Source of the DNA: DATBLE01 sp963791425
Lineage (GTDB): Bacteria; Actinomycetota; Thermoleophilia; Gaiellales; Gaiellaceae
Direction of reading: 5' to 3'
NCBI GenBank assembly: GCA_963791425.1
Contig: CAWBSE010000003.1
Location: 248,001 to 312,000 of the forward strand
Length of the DNA stretch: 64,000 bases
A program made the translations under genes and the position numbers. Positions 1 through 7,285 of the stretch are shown in pieces. The notes below the pieces were generated by a model. It had not been told where the DNA came from, did not search any database, and saw only the letters and a program-made list of their open reading frames with translations. Within the stretch, counting starts at the first letter, position 1. The number at the start of each line of letters is the position of its first letter.

Positions 1-1370
1 ACAAGTCGCCGGTCGCGCCGAATCGCGGCTACTCGCGCATGCAGCAGCTGTGGTTGTGCGAGCGTATCTGCGACATCGTCGCGCAGGAGCTTGGGCTCGA
101 TCCGGTCGAGGTGCGGAAGAAGAACTACGTGAAGACCGAGGAGATGCCGTACGAGACGCCCAACGGCTGCGTCTACGACTCCGGCGACTACGCGCGCTGC
201 CTCGACATCGCGCTCGAGCTGATCGACTACGACGCCGCACGCGCCCGGCAGGCGCAGAAGAACGGCAAGCTGATCGGCATCGGGATCGGGTCGACCCTCG
301 ACTCGGGCACGAACAACTTCGGCCAGTCGACGCTCCTCAACCCCGAGCTGCAGTTCTCGGGGAACAACGAGGTGGCGACGATCAAGCTCGACATCTTCGG
401 CGAGATCGTGCTGACGCTCGGCACCGTCCCGCAGGGCCAGGGCCACGAGACCGTCGCGTCGCAGGTCGCCGGCGACATCCTCGGCGTCTCGCCCGACCAG
501 ATCCACGTGCGGCCCGGCCACGACTCGTACTGGAACTCGCACGCCGGCTTCTCCGGAACGTATGCGAGCCAGTTCGCCGTCACCGGCCTCGAGGCCGTGA
601 AGGGCGCGGCCGAGAAGCTCGCGGTGGAGATCAGGCGGCTGGCAGGCGGCGTCCTCGGCGGAGTCGACCCGGACGAGATCGTCCTCGAGGGCGGCTTCGC
701 CAAGATGAAGGCGAATCCCGAGGCGGCGCTGCCGTTCATGGCCTGCGGCGCGATCATCAACGCGAACAACGCGGCGATCCCACCCGAGCTGCGCGACATC
801 ACGCTGAACTGCAGGTACGTCTACGTTCCACCGTTCACGATGCCCGACTTCGAGACGAAGTTCGGCAACCTGACGCTGACCTACGCGACGCAGATCCACG
901 CGTGCGTGGTCGAGATCGATCCGGAGACGGGCGAGGTCGAGATCGCCGACTACGCGGCGGTCGACGACTGCGGCATCAGGATCCACCCGCAGATCGTCGA
1001 GGGCCAGGTGCACGGCGCCACCGTCCACGCGATCGGCGCCGCCCTGTACGAGACGTTCGCGTACGACGAGTACGGGCAGCTGCTCACGTCCAACTTCTAC
1101 GACTACCACGTGCCCCACGCGCTCGACCTGCCCGAGATCAAGACCGGGCACATCGAGAGCCCCTCGCCGTTCTCGTCCCTCGGGACGAAGGGCATGGGCG
1201 AGGGCGGCGGCGCCGCGATCCACGCGATCTGCTCGGCGATCCAGGATGCGCTGCGCGCCGCCGGCACGAAGGCGGTCGTCAACGACTCGTTCAACCCGCC
1301 CGAGCGGGTCTGGCGGATGCTCCAGGCCCCCGAGGAGACGGCGGCACTCGTGGAGGTCACACAACAGTGA
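1..1370 (+). CDS. Xanthine dehydrogenase-family Mo-binding large subunit, 5' truncated by window edge
   Basis: This is the C-terminal part (about 455 residues, read from base 3) of a molybdenum-cofactor hydroxylase large subunit of the xanthine dehydrogenase/CO dehydrogenase superfamily. These enzymes hydroxylate N-heterocycles, purines or aldehydes at a Mo-MCD centre in the cytoplasm. The first visible residues, APNRGYSRMQQ, correspond to the active-site loop. Later landmarks are the YETPNG and YDSGDY stretches, the PQGQGHETVASQVAGDILG segment and the C-terminal GTKGMGEGGG loop with its conserved Glu. The loop is not the AYRCSFR of true form I CO dehydrogenase, so CO is not the expected substrate. 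The stop overlaps the CoxG-like start by 4 bp (GTGA), so they form one operon. A start at the Met codon of base 39 is internal. Confidence 0.93.
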   Translation, partial: KSPVAPNRGYSRMQQLWLCERICDIVAQELGLDPVEVRKKNYVKTEEMPYETPNGCVYDSGDYARCLDIALELIDYDAARARQAQKNGKLIGIGIGSTLDSGTNNFGQSTLLNPELQFSGNNEVATIKLDIFGEIVLTLGTVPQGQGHETVASQVAGDILGVSPDQIHVRPGHDSYWNSHAGFSGTYASQFAVTGLEAVKGAAEKLAVEIRRLAGGVLGGVDPDEIVLEGGFAKMKANPEAALPFMACGAIINANNAAIPPELRDITLNCRYVYVPPFTMPDFETKFGNLTLTYATQIHACVVEIDPETGEVEIADYAAVDDCGIRIHPQIVEGQVHGATVHAIGAALYETFAYDEYGQLLTSNFYDYHVPHALDLPEIKTGHIESPSPFSSLGTKGMGEGGGAAIHAICSAIQDALRAAGTKAVVNDSFNPPERVWRMLQAPEETAALVEVTQQ

Positions 1371-1816
1371 AAGTCGAAGGAACCAAAGAGTTCGACGCAC
1401 CGCCCCAGCTCGTCTGGGACGTGCTGAACGACCCGTCGAAGATGGCGAAGCTGCTCCCGGGCGTGGAGAAGTTCGAGATCCAGGACGACACGCACTGGTC
1501 GGCGTCGGTGAAGGTCCCGCTCGGCATGGGCGGGCTGAAGCTGAACTTCAAGTTCGAGAAGCTCGAGGAACGGCCGATCGAGTACGCCAAGCTCTCGTCC
1601 AAGGGCCAGGGCGTCGGCGCGATCGTTGCGATGGAGACGGAGTTCAGCCTTTCGCCGGTCGAGGGTGAGAAGACCCACATGGACTGGGTCGCGGACGTGC
1701 GCGTCGCCGGTCCGATCGGGTCGATGGGCCAGCGGGTGTTCCAGCCGATCGTGAACCAGCAGGTCGGGAACGTGCTCGACGCGCTCGAGAAGCAGGTCGA
1801 GGAAGCAAAGACGTGA
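1367..1816 (+). CDS. CoxG-like SRPBCC protein (CO dehydrogenase subunit G family)
   Basis: A 149-residue protein of the CoxG branch of the SRPBCC (START-like) fold. CoxG relatives accompany Mo-hydroxylases and are implicated in their membrane anchoring or maturation; they are not catalytic. The N-terminus (VKVEGTKEFDAPPQLVWDVL) and the segment LNDPSKMAKLLPGVEKFE near residues 21-38 are typical of the family. There is no transmembrane helix or signal peptide. The GTG start at 1367 lies in a GTGA overlap with the upstream large-subunit stop, which fixes the start and argues for coupled translation. The stop overlaps the next small gene in the same way. Confidence 0.92.
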   Translation: MKVEGTKEFDAPPQLVWDVLNDPSKMAKLLPGVEKFEIQDDTHWSASVKVPLGMGGLKLNFKFEKLEERPIEYAKLSSKGQGVGAIVAMETEFSLSPVEGEKTHMDWVADVRVAGPIGSMGQRVFQPIVNQQVGNVLDALEKQVEEAKT

Positions 1817-1992
1817 AGCTGGCGCTCGTCGCGGCGGCGGCGGTCGCCGCGCTCGCGCCGGCAGCCCAGGCTCCGGCCCGCACGGACTGTCTGCGGCCCG
1901 ACGAAGGTGTTCATGACGGTATGAAGAAGGGGACGTTCACCGGCACCGTGCTCGGCAAGAACGTCGTCGGCAACGGATCCTTCACCTGCTGA
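1813..1992 (+). CDS. Small putative secreted protein (59 aa)
   Basis: A short reading frame starts with GTG in a GTGA overlap with the coxG-like stop and runs to a TGA at 1990-1992. The predicted N-terminus is a Lys followed by an Ala/Leu/Val-rich stretch of about 17 residues ending in AQA, which looks like a signal peptide. The mature part (about 37 residues) holds two cysteines, one just after the signal and one as the last residue, and ends GNGSFTC. I do not recognise the family. Position and overlap argue for a real member of the operon, but at this length chance cannot be excluded. Confidence 0.5.
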   Translation: MKLALVAAAAVAALAPAAQAPARTDCLRPDEGVHDGMKKGTFTGTVLGKNVVGNGSFTC

Positions 1993-1996
1993 TTCG

Positions 1997-2257
1997 ATGG
2001 CGGGCGAATACAGCCAGGCGACGCTCAAGGCGCACTTCGACGCCACGAACAAGCGTCTCGCCGCGATCGAGGAGCAGCTCAAGCGGCTGTCCGACGCCGC
2101 CGGGATCGGCTACTCGACGTTCGCCGAGGAGAACGAGGTGCCCGAGGAGGTCGCGCAGCTCGCCGCTTCGGGCGACCAACTCGGCGCAATGAAAAAGCTG
2201 CGCGAGCTGACGGGCATGGGCTTCGAGCAGGCACGCGACATCGTCGCCGGCCTCTGA
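1997..2257 (+). CDS. Small coiled-coil protein with ribosomal L7/L12 C-terminal-like helix pair
   Basis: An 86-residue protein. Residues 8-36 are Lys/Glu/Leu rich with heptad-like spacing (LKAHFDATNKRLAAIEEQLK) and may form a coiled coil. Residues 61-86 (GAMKKLRELTGMGFEQARDI) resemble the C-terminal domain of ribosomal protein L7/L12, in which a KK.RE.TG.G...A motif forms an interaction surface. It lacks the L7/L12 N-terminal dimerisation domain, so it is not the ribosomal protein itself. It begins four bases after the small secreted gene and ends two bases before the LLM gene, inside the same operon. Its role is unknown. Confidence 0.8.
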   Translation: MAGEYSQATLKAHFDATNKRLAAIEEQLKRLSDAAGIGYSTFAEENEVPEEVAQLAASGDQLGAMKKLRELTGMGFEQARDIVAGL

Positions 2258-2259
2258 CC

Positions 2260-3303
2260 ATGGCCCAGCCTTTCCGCATCGGCGTCATGCAGCTGACGAT
2301 GGAGCCGCTCGAGGAGATCCTCGAGCACGCCCACGCGATGGACGAGGGCGGCTTCGACACGATCTGGCTGGCCGAGGCGTACCCGTGGTGGCGGAAGCAC
2401 TCGATGGAGGCGCGGTCGTCGACCGCCCTGTCGCCGCTGATCGCGCGCGAGACGAAGAAGCTCGCCGTCGGCTGGGGGATCATCTCGCCGTTCACGCGGC
2501 ACCCGCTCCAGATCGCGATGGAGGCCCGCGTGACCCAGGAGGCGGCCGGGCCGGACCGGTTCTACCTCGGGCTCGGCGTCTCGAAGATCTTCATGCGCCA
2601 CGCCGGGATCGAGTCGAAGCCCGTCGCGGCGATGAAGGAGGCGGGCGAGATCATCCGCGGCGTCCTCGCGGGCGACGCGCTCGACATCGACGGCAAGGTC
2701 TTCTCCGCGCACATCCCCGCGCTGAAGGACGACGCCGAGGCTCCGCGCTGGGACGTCCCCCTGTACTTCGCAGGCACCGGGCCGATGATGCTGCGCGCCG
2801 CGGCGCAGGCGGCCGACGGGCTGCTGACCGCGTCGATCACGACGCCGGCGTTCGTCCGCTACGTCCGCGGGCAGCTCCAGGAGGCAGGCCGCGACCCCGA
2901 CTCGCTCGATCTCGGCTGCACCATCGTCGCCTCGGTCGACGAGGACCGCGAGCAGGGCCGCGACGGCGCCCGCGAGATCGCCGGCATGTACCTGGCGAAC
3001 AAGGTCCAGAACATCCAGGGCGCCGCCGACACGCTGCTCGAGTGCGCGGGCCTGACGCAGGACGAGATCCGCCCCGTGGCCGAGGCGATGGAGGCCGGGG
3101 GCAGGCTCGCCGCGAAGGCGGCGGTCACCGACGAGATCCTCGACAAGTGCCGTCCGATCGCCGGAACACCCGAGGACTGCATCGCCGCGATCCGGGAGTA
3201 CAAGGAGGCCGGCTGCACGCACGTCATGCTCGAGCTCTGGGGCGAAGACCGGATCGGGCAGCTCAAGCTGTTCTCTGAGAAGGTTCTCCCTGCATGCAGA
3301 TAG
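2260..3303 (+). CDS. LLM class flavin/F420-dependent oxidoreductase
   Basis: A 347-residue protein of the bacterial luciferase-like (LLM) family, a TIM barrel using FMN or coenzyme F420. Family marks are the N-terminal RIGVMQLTMEPLEEILEHA, the strand-helix GFDTIWLAEAYPWWR, the segment LGLGVSKIFMRHAG around residues 103-116, and the C-terminal GTPEDCIAAIREYKEAG, which is usual in the methylene-tetrahydromethanopterin-reductase branch. The substrate cannot be read from sequence. It starts 2 bp after the previous stop and overlaps the next gene by 10 bp, so it is co-transcribed with the Mo-hydroxylase and hydrolase genes and probably acts in the same catabolic route. Confidence 0.93.
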   Translation: MAQPFRIGVMQLTMEPLEEILEHAHAMDEGGFDTIWLAEAYPWWRKHSMEARSSTALSPLIARETKKLAVGWGIISPFTRHPLQIAMEARVTQEAAGPDRFYLGLGVSKIFMRHAGIESKPVAAMKEAGEIIRGVLAGDALDIDGKVFSAHIPALKDDAEAPRWDVPLYFAGTGPMMLRAAAQAADGLLTASITTPAFVRYVRGQLQEAGRDPDSLDLGCTIVASVDEDREQGRDGAREIAGMYLANKVQNIQGAADTLLECAGLTQDEIRPVAEAMEAGGRLAAKAAVTDEILDKCRPIAGTPEDCIAAIREYKEAGCTHVMLELWGEDRIGQLKLFSEKVLPACR

Positions 3304-4538
3304 GTAAGCGCACGTCCGACGGCATCAGGGTCGACAAGCGCAGCCTCGTCGAGACGGCGAGCGCGATGGTCGACATCCCGAGCTTCACCGGCTCCGAGCA
3401 CGCGATGGCCCAGCACGTAGCCCGCGTCTTCCAGGAGATGGGCCTGAAGGTGCAGTGGCAACAGGTCGAGGAGGGCCGCGCGAACGTGCTCGGCACGTGG
3501 CCCGGCACGGGCGGCGGGAAGACGCTGATGTTCAACGGGCACATGGACACGTCGTACTCGGGGCGCGAGCCGTGGCTGCAGGGCGTTCCGGGCTTCCAGC
3601 CGAAGGCGTTCGTCAAGGACAACCGCCTGTACGGCCTCGGCGTCTCGAACATGAAGGGCGCGCTCGCGTGCTACGTGGAGGCGGTACGCGCGCTCCAGGA
3701 CGGCGGCGTGAGCCTCCGCGGCGACGTGATGATCGCGGCGGTCTGCGGCGAGATCGAGAAGACGCAGTACGGCGACGCGCAGGGCGCCGAGTACCGCGGG
3801 TACGCGGCCGGCTCCCACTACCTCGTCGGCCACGGCGGCGCCGCCGACATGTGCATTCTCGGCGAGCCGACCGAGGGCAACATCGTGCTCGGCCACTACG
3901 GGTCGCTGTGGCTGCGTGTCTCCACGCGGGGCAACTTCATCCACACGGCCTTCACCGAGGGCAAGCGCGACAAGAACTCGCTCGTGCGGATGCACGACGT
4001 TCTCGGCGCGGTGCTCGAGTGGATCCCCGACTGGGAGAACCACCCGTCGAACTCCTACGGCGGCGCGAAGGCGATCGTCGGCGTGAGCGGGCTGCAGGCC
4101 GGGTTCGGGTGGCGCGTCTCGCGGACGCCGCACCGGGCGGACCTGTTCCTCGACGTTCGCGTACCGCCGACGAAGGAGATGGCGGTGGCGCGGCGCGAGG
4201 TGCTCGACATGGTGCGCGGGCTGCAGGAGCGCTTCCCCGACCACGAGATCGAGGGGGAGGTCTACGTCACCGCGCCGGGCGCGCAGATCGAGGAGGGCCA
4301 CGAGCTCGTCGCCGCGATCGACGGGTCACACGAGGAGGTCTTCGGCGCGCGGCCCGGCCGCGACGTGACGCGCTGGTTCTCCGACGCGTCGGTACTGACC
4401 CGCTACGGGATCGCGACGGTCAACTACGGCACGTCCACCGGCCTGCTCGACACCGAGCTCGGCGAGAACCTCGACATCGAGGGGCTCGTCCAGACGGCCG
4501 AGGTCTACGCCCGGGCGGCGCAGAGGCTGTGTAGTTGA
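3294..4538 (+). CDS. M20 family metallohydrolase (ArgE/DapE-like)
   Basis: A 414-residue M20-family amidohydrolase/deacylase. Members remove acyl or carbamoyl groups, or hydrolyse small peptides, with a two-metal centre. The first metal motif FNGHMDTSYSG is near residues 80-90. The second, normally S-D-M-K-G, reads GVSNMKGALA here, with Asn in place of the bridging Asp. The Glu region appears as CGEIEKTQ, followed by GEPTEGNIVLGHYG and the late WFSDASVL segment. The ATG start at 3294 overlaps the LLM gene by 10 bp; the stop shares TTGA with the peroxiredoxin start. The Asn change also occurs in some relatives by my recollection, so activity is possible but not assured. Confidence 0.9.
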   Translation: MQIGKRTSDGIRVDKRSLVETASAMVDIPSFTGSEHAMAQHVARVFQEMGLKVQWQQVEEGRANVLGTWPGTGGGKTLMFNGHMDTSYSGREPWLQGVPGFQPKAFVKDNRLYGLGVSNMKGALACYVEAVRALQDGGVSLRGDVMIAAVCGEIEKTQYGDAQGAEYRGYAAGSHYLVGHGGAADMCILGEPTEGNIVLGHYGSLWLRVSTRGNFIHTAFTEGKRDKNSLVRMHDVLGAVLEWIPDWENHPSNSYGGAKAIVGVSGLQAGFGWRVSRTPHRADLFLDVRVPPTKEMAVARREVLDMVRGLQERFPDHEIEGEVYVTAPGAQIEEGHELVAAIDGSHEEVFGARPGRDVTRWFSDASVLTRYGIATVNYGTSTGLLDTELGENLDIEGLVQTAEVYARAAQRLCS

Positions 4539-5086
4539 GCTCGCTGTACGAGCTGCCCCGCGACCTGCCGGTGCCGGTCGACGACGGCGCATGTGCGCAT
4601 CTCGAGGGCATGACCGTTCCGGCCATCGAGCTCGAGTCGTCCGTCGGGCCGGTCGACCTCGCCGAGTTCGCCGCCGAGCGGTCGGTGCTGTACGTCTACC
4701 CGCGCACGGGACGCCCGGACTGGGTGATCCCCGAGGGCTGGGACGCGATCCCGGGCGCCCGTGGCTGCACACCGCAGTCGTGCGGGTTCCGCGACCACCA
4801 CGAGCAGCTGCGCGAGCTCGGCGTCAAGGTCGCCGGCGCGTCGACGCAGGGGCTGGTCGAGCAGATCGAGCTCTCGGAGCGGCTCGGCATCCTCTACCCG
4901 GTGCTGGCCGACCCCGAGCGGCGGCTCGGCGAGGCGCTCGGGCTGCCGACGTTCCAGTACGACGCGGCGACGCTCTACAAACGGGTCACCCTCGTCTTCG
5001 AGGCGGGGCGAGTGACGAAGGTCTTCTACCCGGTCTTCCCGCCCGACCGGAATGCGGAGGAGGTGGTCGCGTGGCTCGGCTCGTGA
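4535..5086 (+). CDS. AhpC/TSA-family peroxiredoxin-like protein
   Basis: A 183-residue thioredoxin-fold protein of the peroxiredoxin (AhpC/TSA) superfamily. The segment VLYVYPRTGRPDWVIPEGW precedes a CTPQSCGFRDHHEQL motif at about residues 75-89. This fits a Prx active-site region with the peroxidatic and resolving cysteines five residues apart. The later segment ILYPVLADPERRLGEALGLP is the usual peroxiredoxin core. The start is TTG in a TTGA overlap with the M20 stop, and no ATG fits better. It probably detoxifies peroxide made by oxidases or hydroxylases of the operon; that role is inferred. Confidence 0.88.
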   Translation: MSSLYELPRDLPVPVDDGACAHLEGMTVPAIELESSVGPVDLAEFAAERSVLYVYPRTGRPDWVIPEGWDAIPGARGCTPQSCGFRDHHEQLRELGVKVAGASTQGLVEQIELSERLGILYPVLADPERRLGEALGLPTFQYDAATLYKRVTLVFEAGRVTKVFYPVFPPDRNAEEVVAWLGS

Positions 5087-5940
5087 CGTTCGACGAGGGA
5101 CGCGTGGGTCGCGTCGAGGGCGAAGAGATCGTCGTGCTCGACGTGCCGACGATGCGCGAGTGGTTCGAGCGCGGCGGCGCCGCCGAGACCGGCGAGCGGG
5201 TGCCGCTGGCGGGAGCGCGGCTGCGGCCGCCGATCGTCCCCAAGAAGTTCTTCCACACCGCCGGCAACTTCCGCGAGCACGAGGAGGAGTCGAAGCAGGT
5301 CGACTGGTCGCACAAGATCTCGCCCTGGATCGTCTTCTTCCAGAACGTCGACGCGCTCGTCGGGCAGGACGAGCCGGTCATCTACCCGGAGCACCTGACC
5401 GAGGAGCTCGACTACGAGCTCGAGCTGGCGGTCGTGATCGGCAAGCCGGGCAAGTGGTTCGGGCCTGAGGAGGCGATGGAATACATCGCCGGGTACGTGA
5501 TCTTCAACGACATCACCGCGCGCGACATCCAGCGGCGCGAGATGGAATCGGGCGTGTTCTCGTTCTGCAAGGCGATCGACACGTTCTGTCCACTCGGCCC
5601 GTGGATCGTCACCGCCGACGAGATCCCCGACCCGCACGACCTGGCGATGGAGCTGCGCGTGAACGGTGACGTCCGGCAGACGTCCCATTCCGGCCGGATG
5701 TCGGTGACGATCCCGGAGATCGTCTCGCACTACTCGGCGCTCGGCTACTCGGCGGGGGACGTGCTCTCGACCGGGACGGTGTCCGGGGTGGCCGGCTTCT
5801 CGCCCGACGCCGCGTCGCTCTACCTCAAGCCCGGCGACGTGATGGAGGCCGAGATCGAGAAGATCGGCGTGCTGCGCAACCCCGTGATCTCGTGGCAGGA
5901 CGGCCACGGCGAGCCCGCACCGCCGCGCGTGCGTTGGTAG
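5071..5940 (+). CDS. Fumarylacetoacetate hydrolase (FAH) family protein
   Basis: A 289-residue FAH-family enzyme, typically a metal-dependent hydrolase, decarboxylase or hydratase of 2-oxo acids from ring cleavage. Core motifs are FHTAGNFREHEEE near residue 63, the Glu pair in LDYELELAVVIGKPGKWFG and the FNDITARDIQRREM loop. The GTG at 5071 is preferred over GTG 5083, because a strong GGAGGAGG ribosome site at 5056-5063 sits 7 bases before it. The start lies inside the peroxiredoxin gene (16 bp overlap). It is the last gene of the plus-strand operon. Confidence 0.9.
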   Translation: MARLVTFDEGRVGRVEGEEIVVLDVPTMREWFERGGAAETGERVPLAGARLRPPIVPKKFFHTAGNFREHEEESKQVDWSHKISPWIVFFQNVDALVGQDEPVIYPEHLTEELDYELELAVVIGKPGKWFGPEEAMEYIAGYVIFNDITARDIQRREMESGVFSFCKAIDTFCPLGPWIVTADEIPDPHDLAMELRVNGDVRQTSHSGRMSVTIPEIVSHYSALGYSAGDVLSTGTVSGVAGFSPDAASLYLKPGDVMEAEIEKIGVLRNPVISWQDGHGEPAPPRVRW

Positions 5941-6059
5941 CACTCGACCGTCAACCCCACGCCCTTCGGAGACATGTCCACGACGCGTTGATTCGGGCAT
6001 GTCCCATGCGGGATCGCGTGGCTTGATCATGCGGGCTCTTGTCCATTGCGTCTCGTCCT

Positions 6060-6070
6060 GTGCCTGGCAC
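6060..6070. repeat. Dispersed palindrome GTGCCTGGCAC, copy 1
   Basis: An 11 bp near-palindrome (GTGCC-T-GGCAC). The same core occurs at 25392-25402 (as its complement) and at 43451-43461, and nowhere else that I found in the window. Such short interspersed palindromes behave like REP-type elements; that reading is inferred. Confidence 0.5.
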
Positions 6071-6115
6071 CGGACGTGGCCGTTGCTGACCAGGACCGTT
6101 TCGGACGAGAAGCGT

Positions 6116-6121
6116 TAGGTT
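6116..6121 (+). promoter_or_regulatory. Putative -10 box TAGGTT, leaderless promoter of M24 gene
   Basis: TAGGTT ends 6 bases before the GTG start at 6128, which places transcription start at or beside the start codon. No Shine-Dalgarno sequence fits in between. Confidence 0.5.
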
Positions 6122-6127
6122 CAGGCG

Positions 6128-7285
6128 GTGACCTGGCCTCGCGACGACGCCAAGCTCGGCCGCGTTCGCACGCTGATGGGCGAGCACGGGCTGGACGCGC
6201 TCGTCGTCCGCGCGCCCGACAACGTCCTGTACCTGACGAACTTCTGGGGGATGAAGGGCTACGACGCCTGCGTCTTCCCGCGCGAGGGCGAGCCGGTGCT
6301 GTTCGCGCTGGAACCCTCGGCCGAGGACGCCGCCCGCACCGCCTGGGGAACCGACGTCCGCCTGTTCGGCGGGTACGACGCCGCCGACCCCCGGCCGCCC
6401 GGGCTGCGCGTGCTCGACCTCGCCCGTGAGGCGGCGGCCGAGTACGGCACTGTCGGTCTGGAGTTGAGCCTCGGGACGCAGGCGACCGACCGGATGGTCG
6501 GCGAGCCGACGACCTACCCGAAGGCCTGGTTCGACGCGTTCCCGGACGCCGCCGACGCGATGCCCGTCCTCAACGCCGCGCGCGCGATCAAGACCGAGCA
6601 GGAGGTGGAGCGCATGCGCCTGGCGAACGAGATCGCCGCGGCGGCGATGGAGCACGTCCAGGGCGTCCTGCGCCCCGGCATGACGTGCGCGCAGGCAGCC
6701 GCCGAGTGGCAGGGCTTCGTCCACGGCGAGGGAACGGGCTGGAAGGGGCAGGTCGAGCTGGCGCTGCCGTTCTCGCTCGTCTGGTCGGGCCCGAGCATCA
6801 AGACGTTCACGGCGACGACCGACGACCCGGTCGTCGAGGGCGAGCCGACGCTGTTCGAGATCTGGGTCTGCGCCGACGGCTACTGGGCCGACCACACGAA
6901 GAACCTCTGCCCCGGCACGCTGAACCCGCGCTATGCGGAGCTGCTCGACCAGCTCACGCCGGTCTATGACGCCGCTGTCGCCTTCTGTGTGCCGGGCGCG
7001 AGTCTCGCCGAGCTCGATCGCAGCGTCCGCGAGGGCATCGGCGCGGCCGGCTACCCCGGCCAGCCGTCCCACCCGATCTGCCACGGCATCGGCGCCCGGG
7101 CGCACGAGCCGCCGTATGCCCACCAGGCCGGCGGCGGCGAGATCGCCGAGAACATGGTGCTCGCGATCGAGCCCGGCATCTACTGGCCCGAGGGCGGCGG
7201 CCTCCGGCTCGAGGACAACTTCCTGGTCACCGCGGACGGCCCCGAGAAGCTCTCCTCCTTCCCGGACGGTGTCGTTGAGGTCTGA
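6128..7285 (+). CDS. M24 family metallopeptidase (Xaa-Pro aminopeptidase/prolidase-like)
   Basis: A 385-residue protein with an N-terminal creatinase/prolidase domain (about 1-130) and a C-terminal pita-bread M24 catalytic domain. Metal ligands appear mostly conserved: WADHTKN carries the second Asp, CHGIGARAHE the His, AIEPGIYW and GLRLEDNFLVT the two Glu. The first ligand position reads FEIW, Glu instead of the usual Asp. Members hydrolyse X-Pro bonds or related amides in the cytoplasm. The start is GTG 6128 with a closely spaced TAGGTT box. The downstream synthase gene overlaps its end. Confidence 0.88.
   Translation: MTWPRDDAKLGRVRTLMGEHGLDALVVRAPDNVLYLTNFWGMKGYDACVFPREGEPVLFALEPSAEDAARTAWGTDVRLFGGYDAADPRPPGLRVLDLAREAAAEYGTVGLELSLGTQATDRMVGEPTTYPKAWFDAFPDAADAMPVLNAARAIKTEQEVERMRLANEIAAAAMEHVQGVLRPGMTCAQAAAEWQGFVHGEGTGWKGQVELALPFSLVWSGPSIKTFTATTDDPVVEGEPTLFEIWVCADGYWADHTKNLCPGTLNPRYAELLDQLTPVYDAAVAFCVPGASLAELDRSVREGIGAAGYPGQPSHPICHGIGARAHEPPYAHQAGGGEIAENMVLAIEPGIYWPEGGGLRLEDNFLVTADGPEKLSSFPDGVVEV

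Larger units (their letters stand above)
5941..6127. other. Intergenic region between FAH operon and M24 gene
   Basis: This 187 bp stretch holds no supported gene. It contains the palindromic GTGCCTGGCAC element at 6060-6070, two copies of ATGCGGG (near 6007 and 6030) and two copies of CATGTCC. At its end it holds the TAGGTT box that serves the downstream gene. No terminator with a T tract was seen after the FAH gene. Confidence 0.6.
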
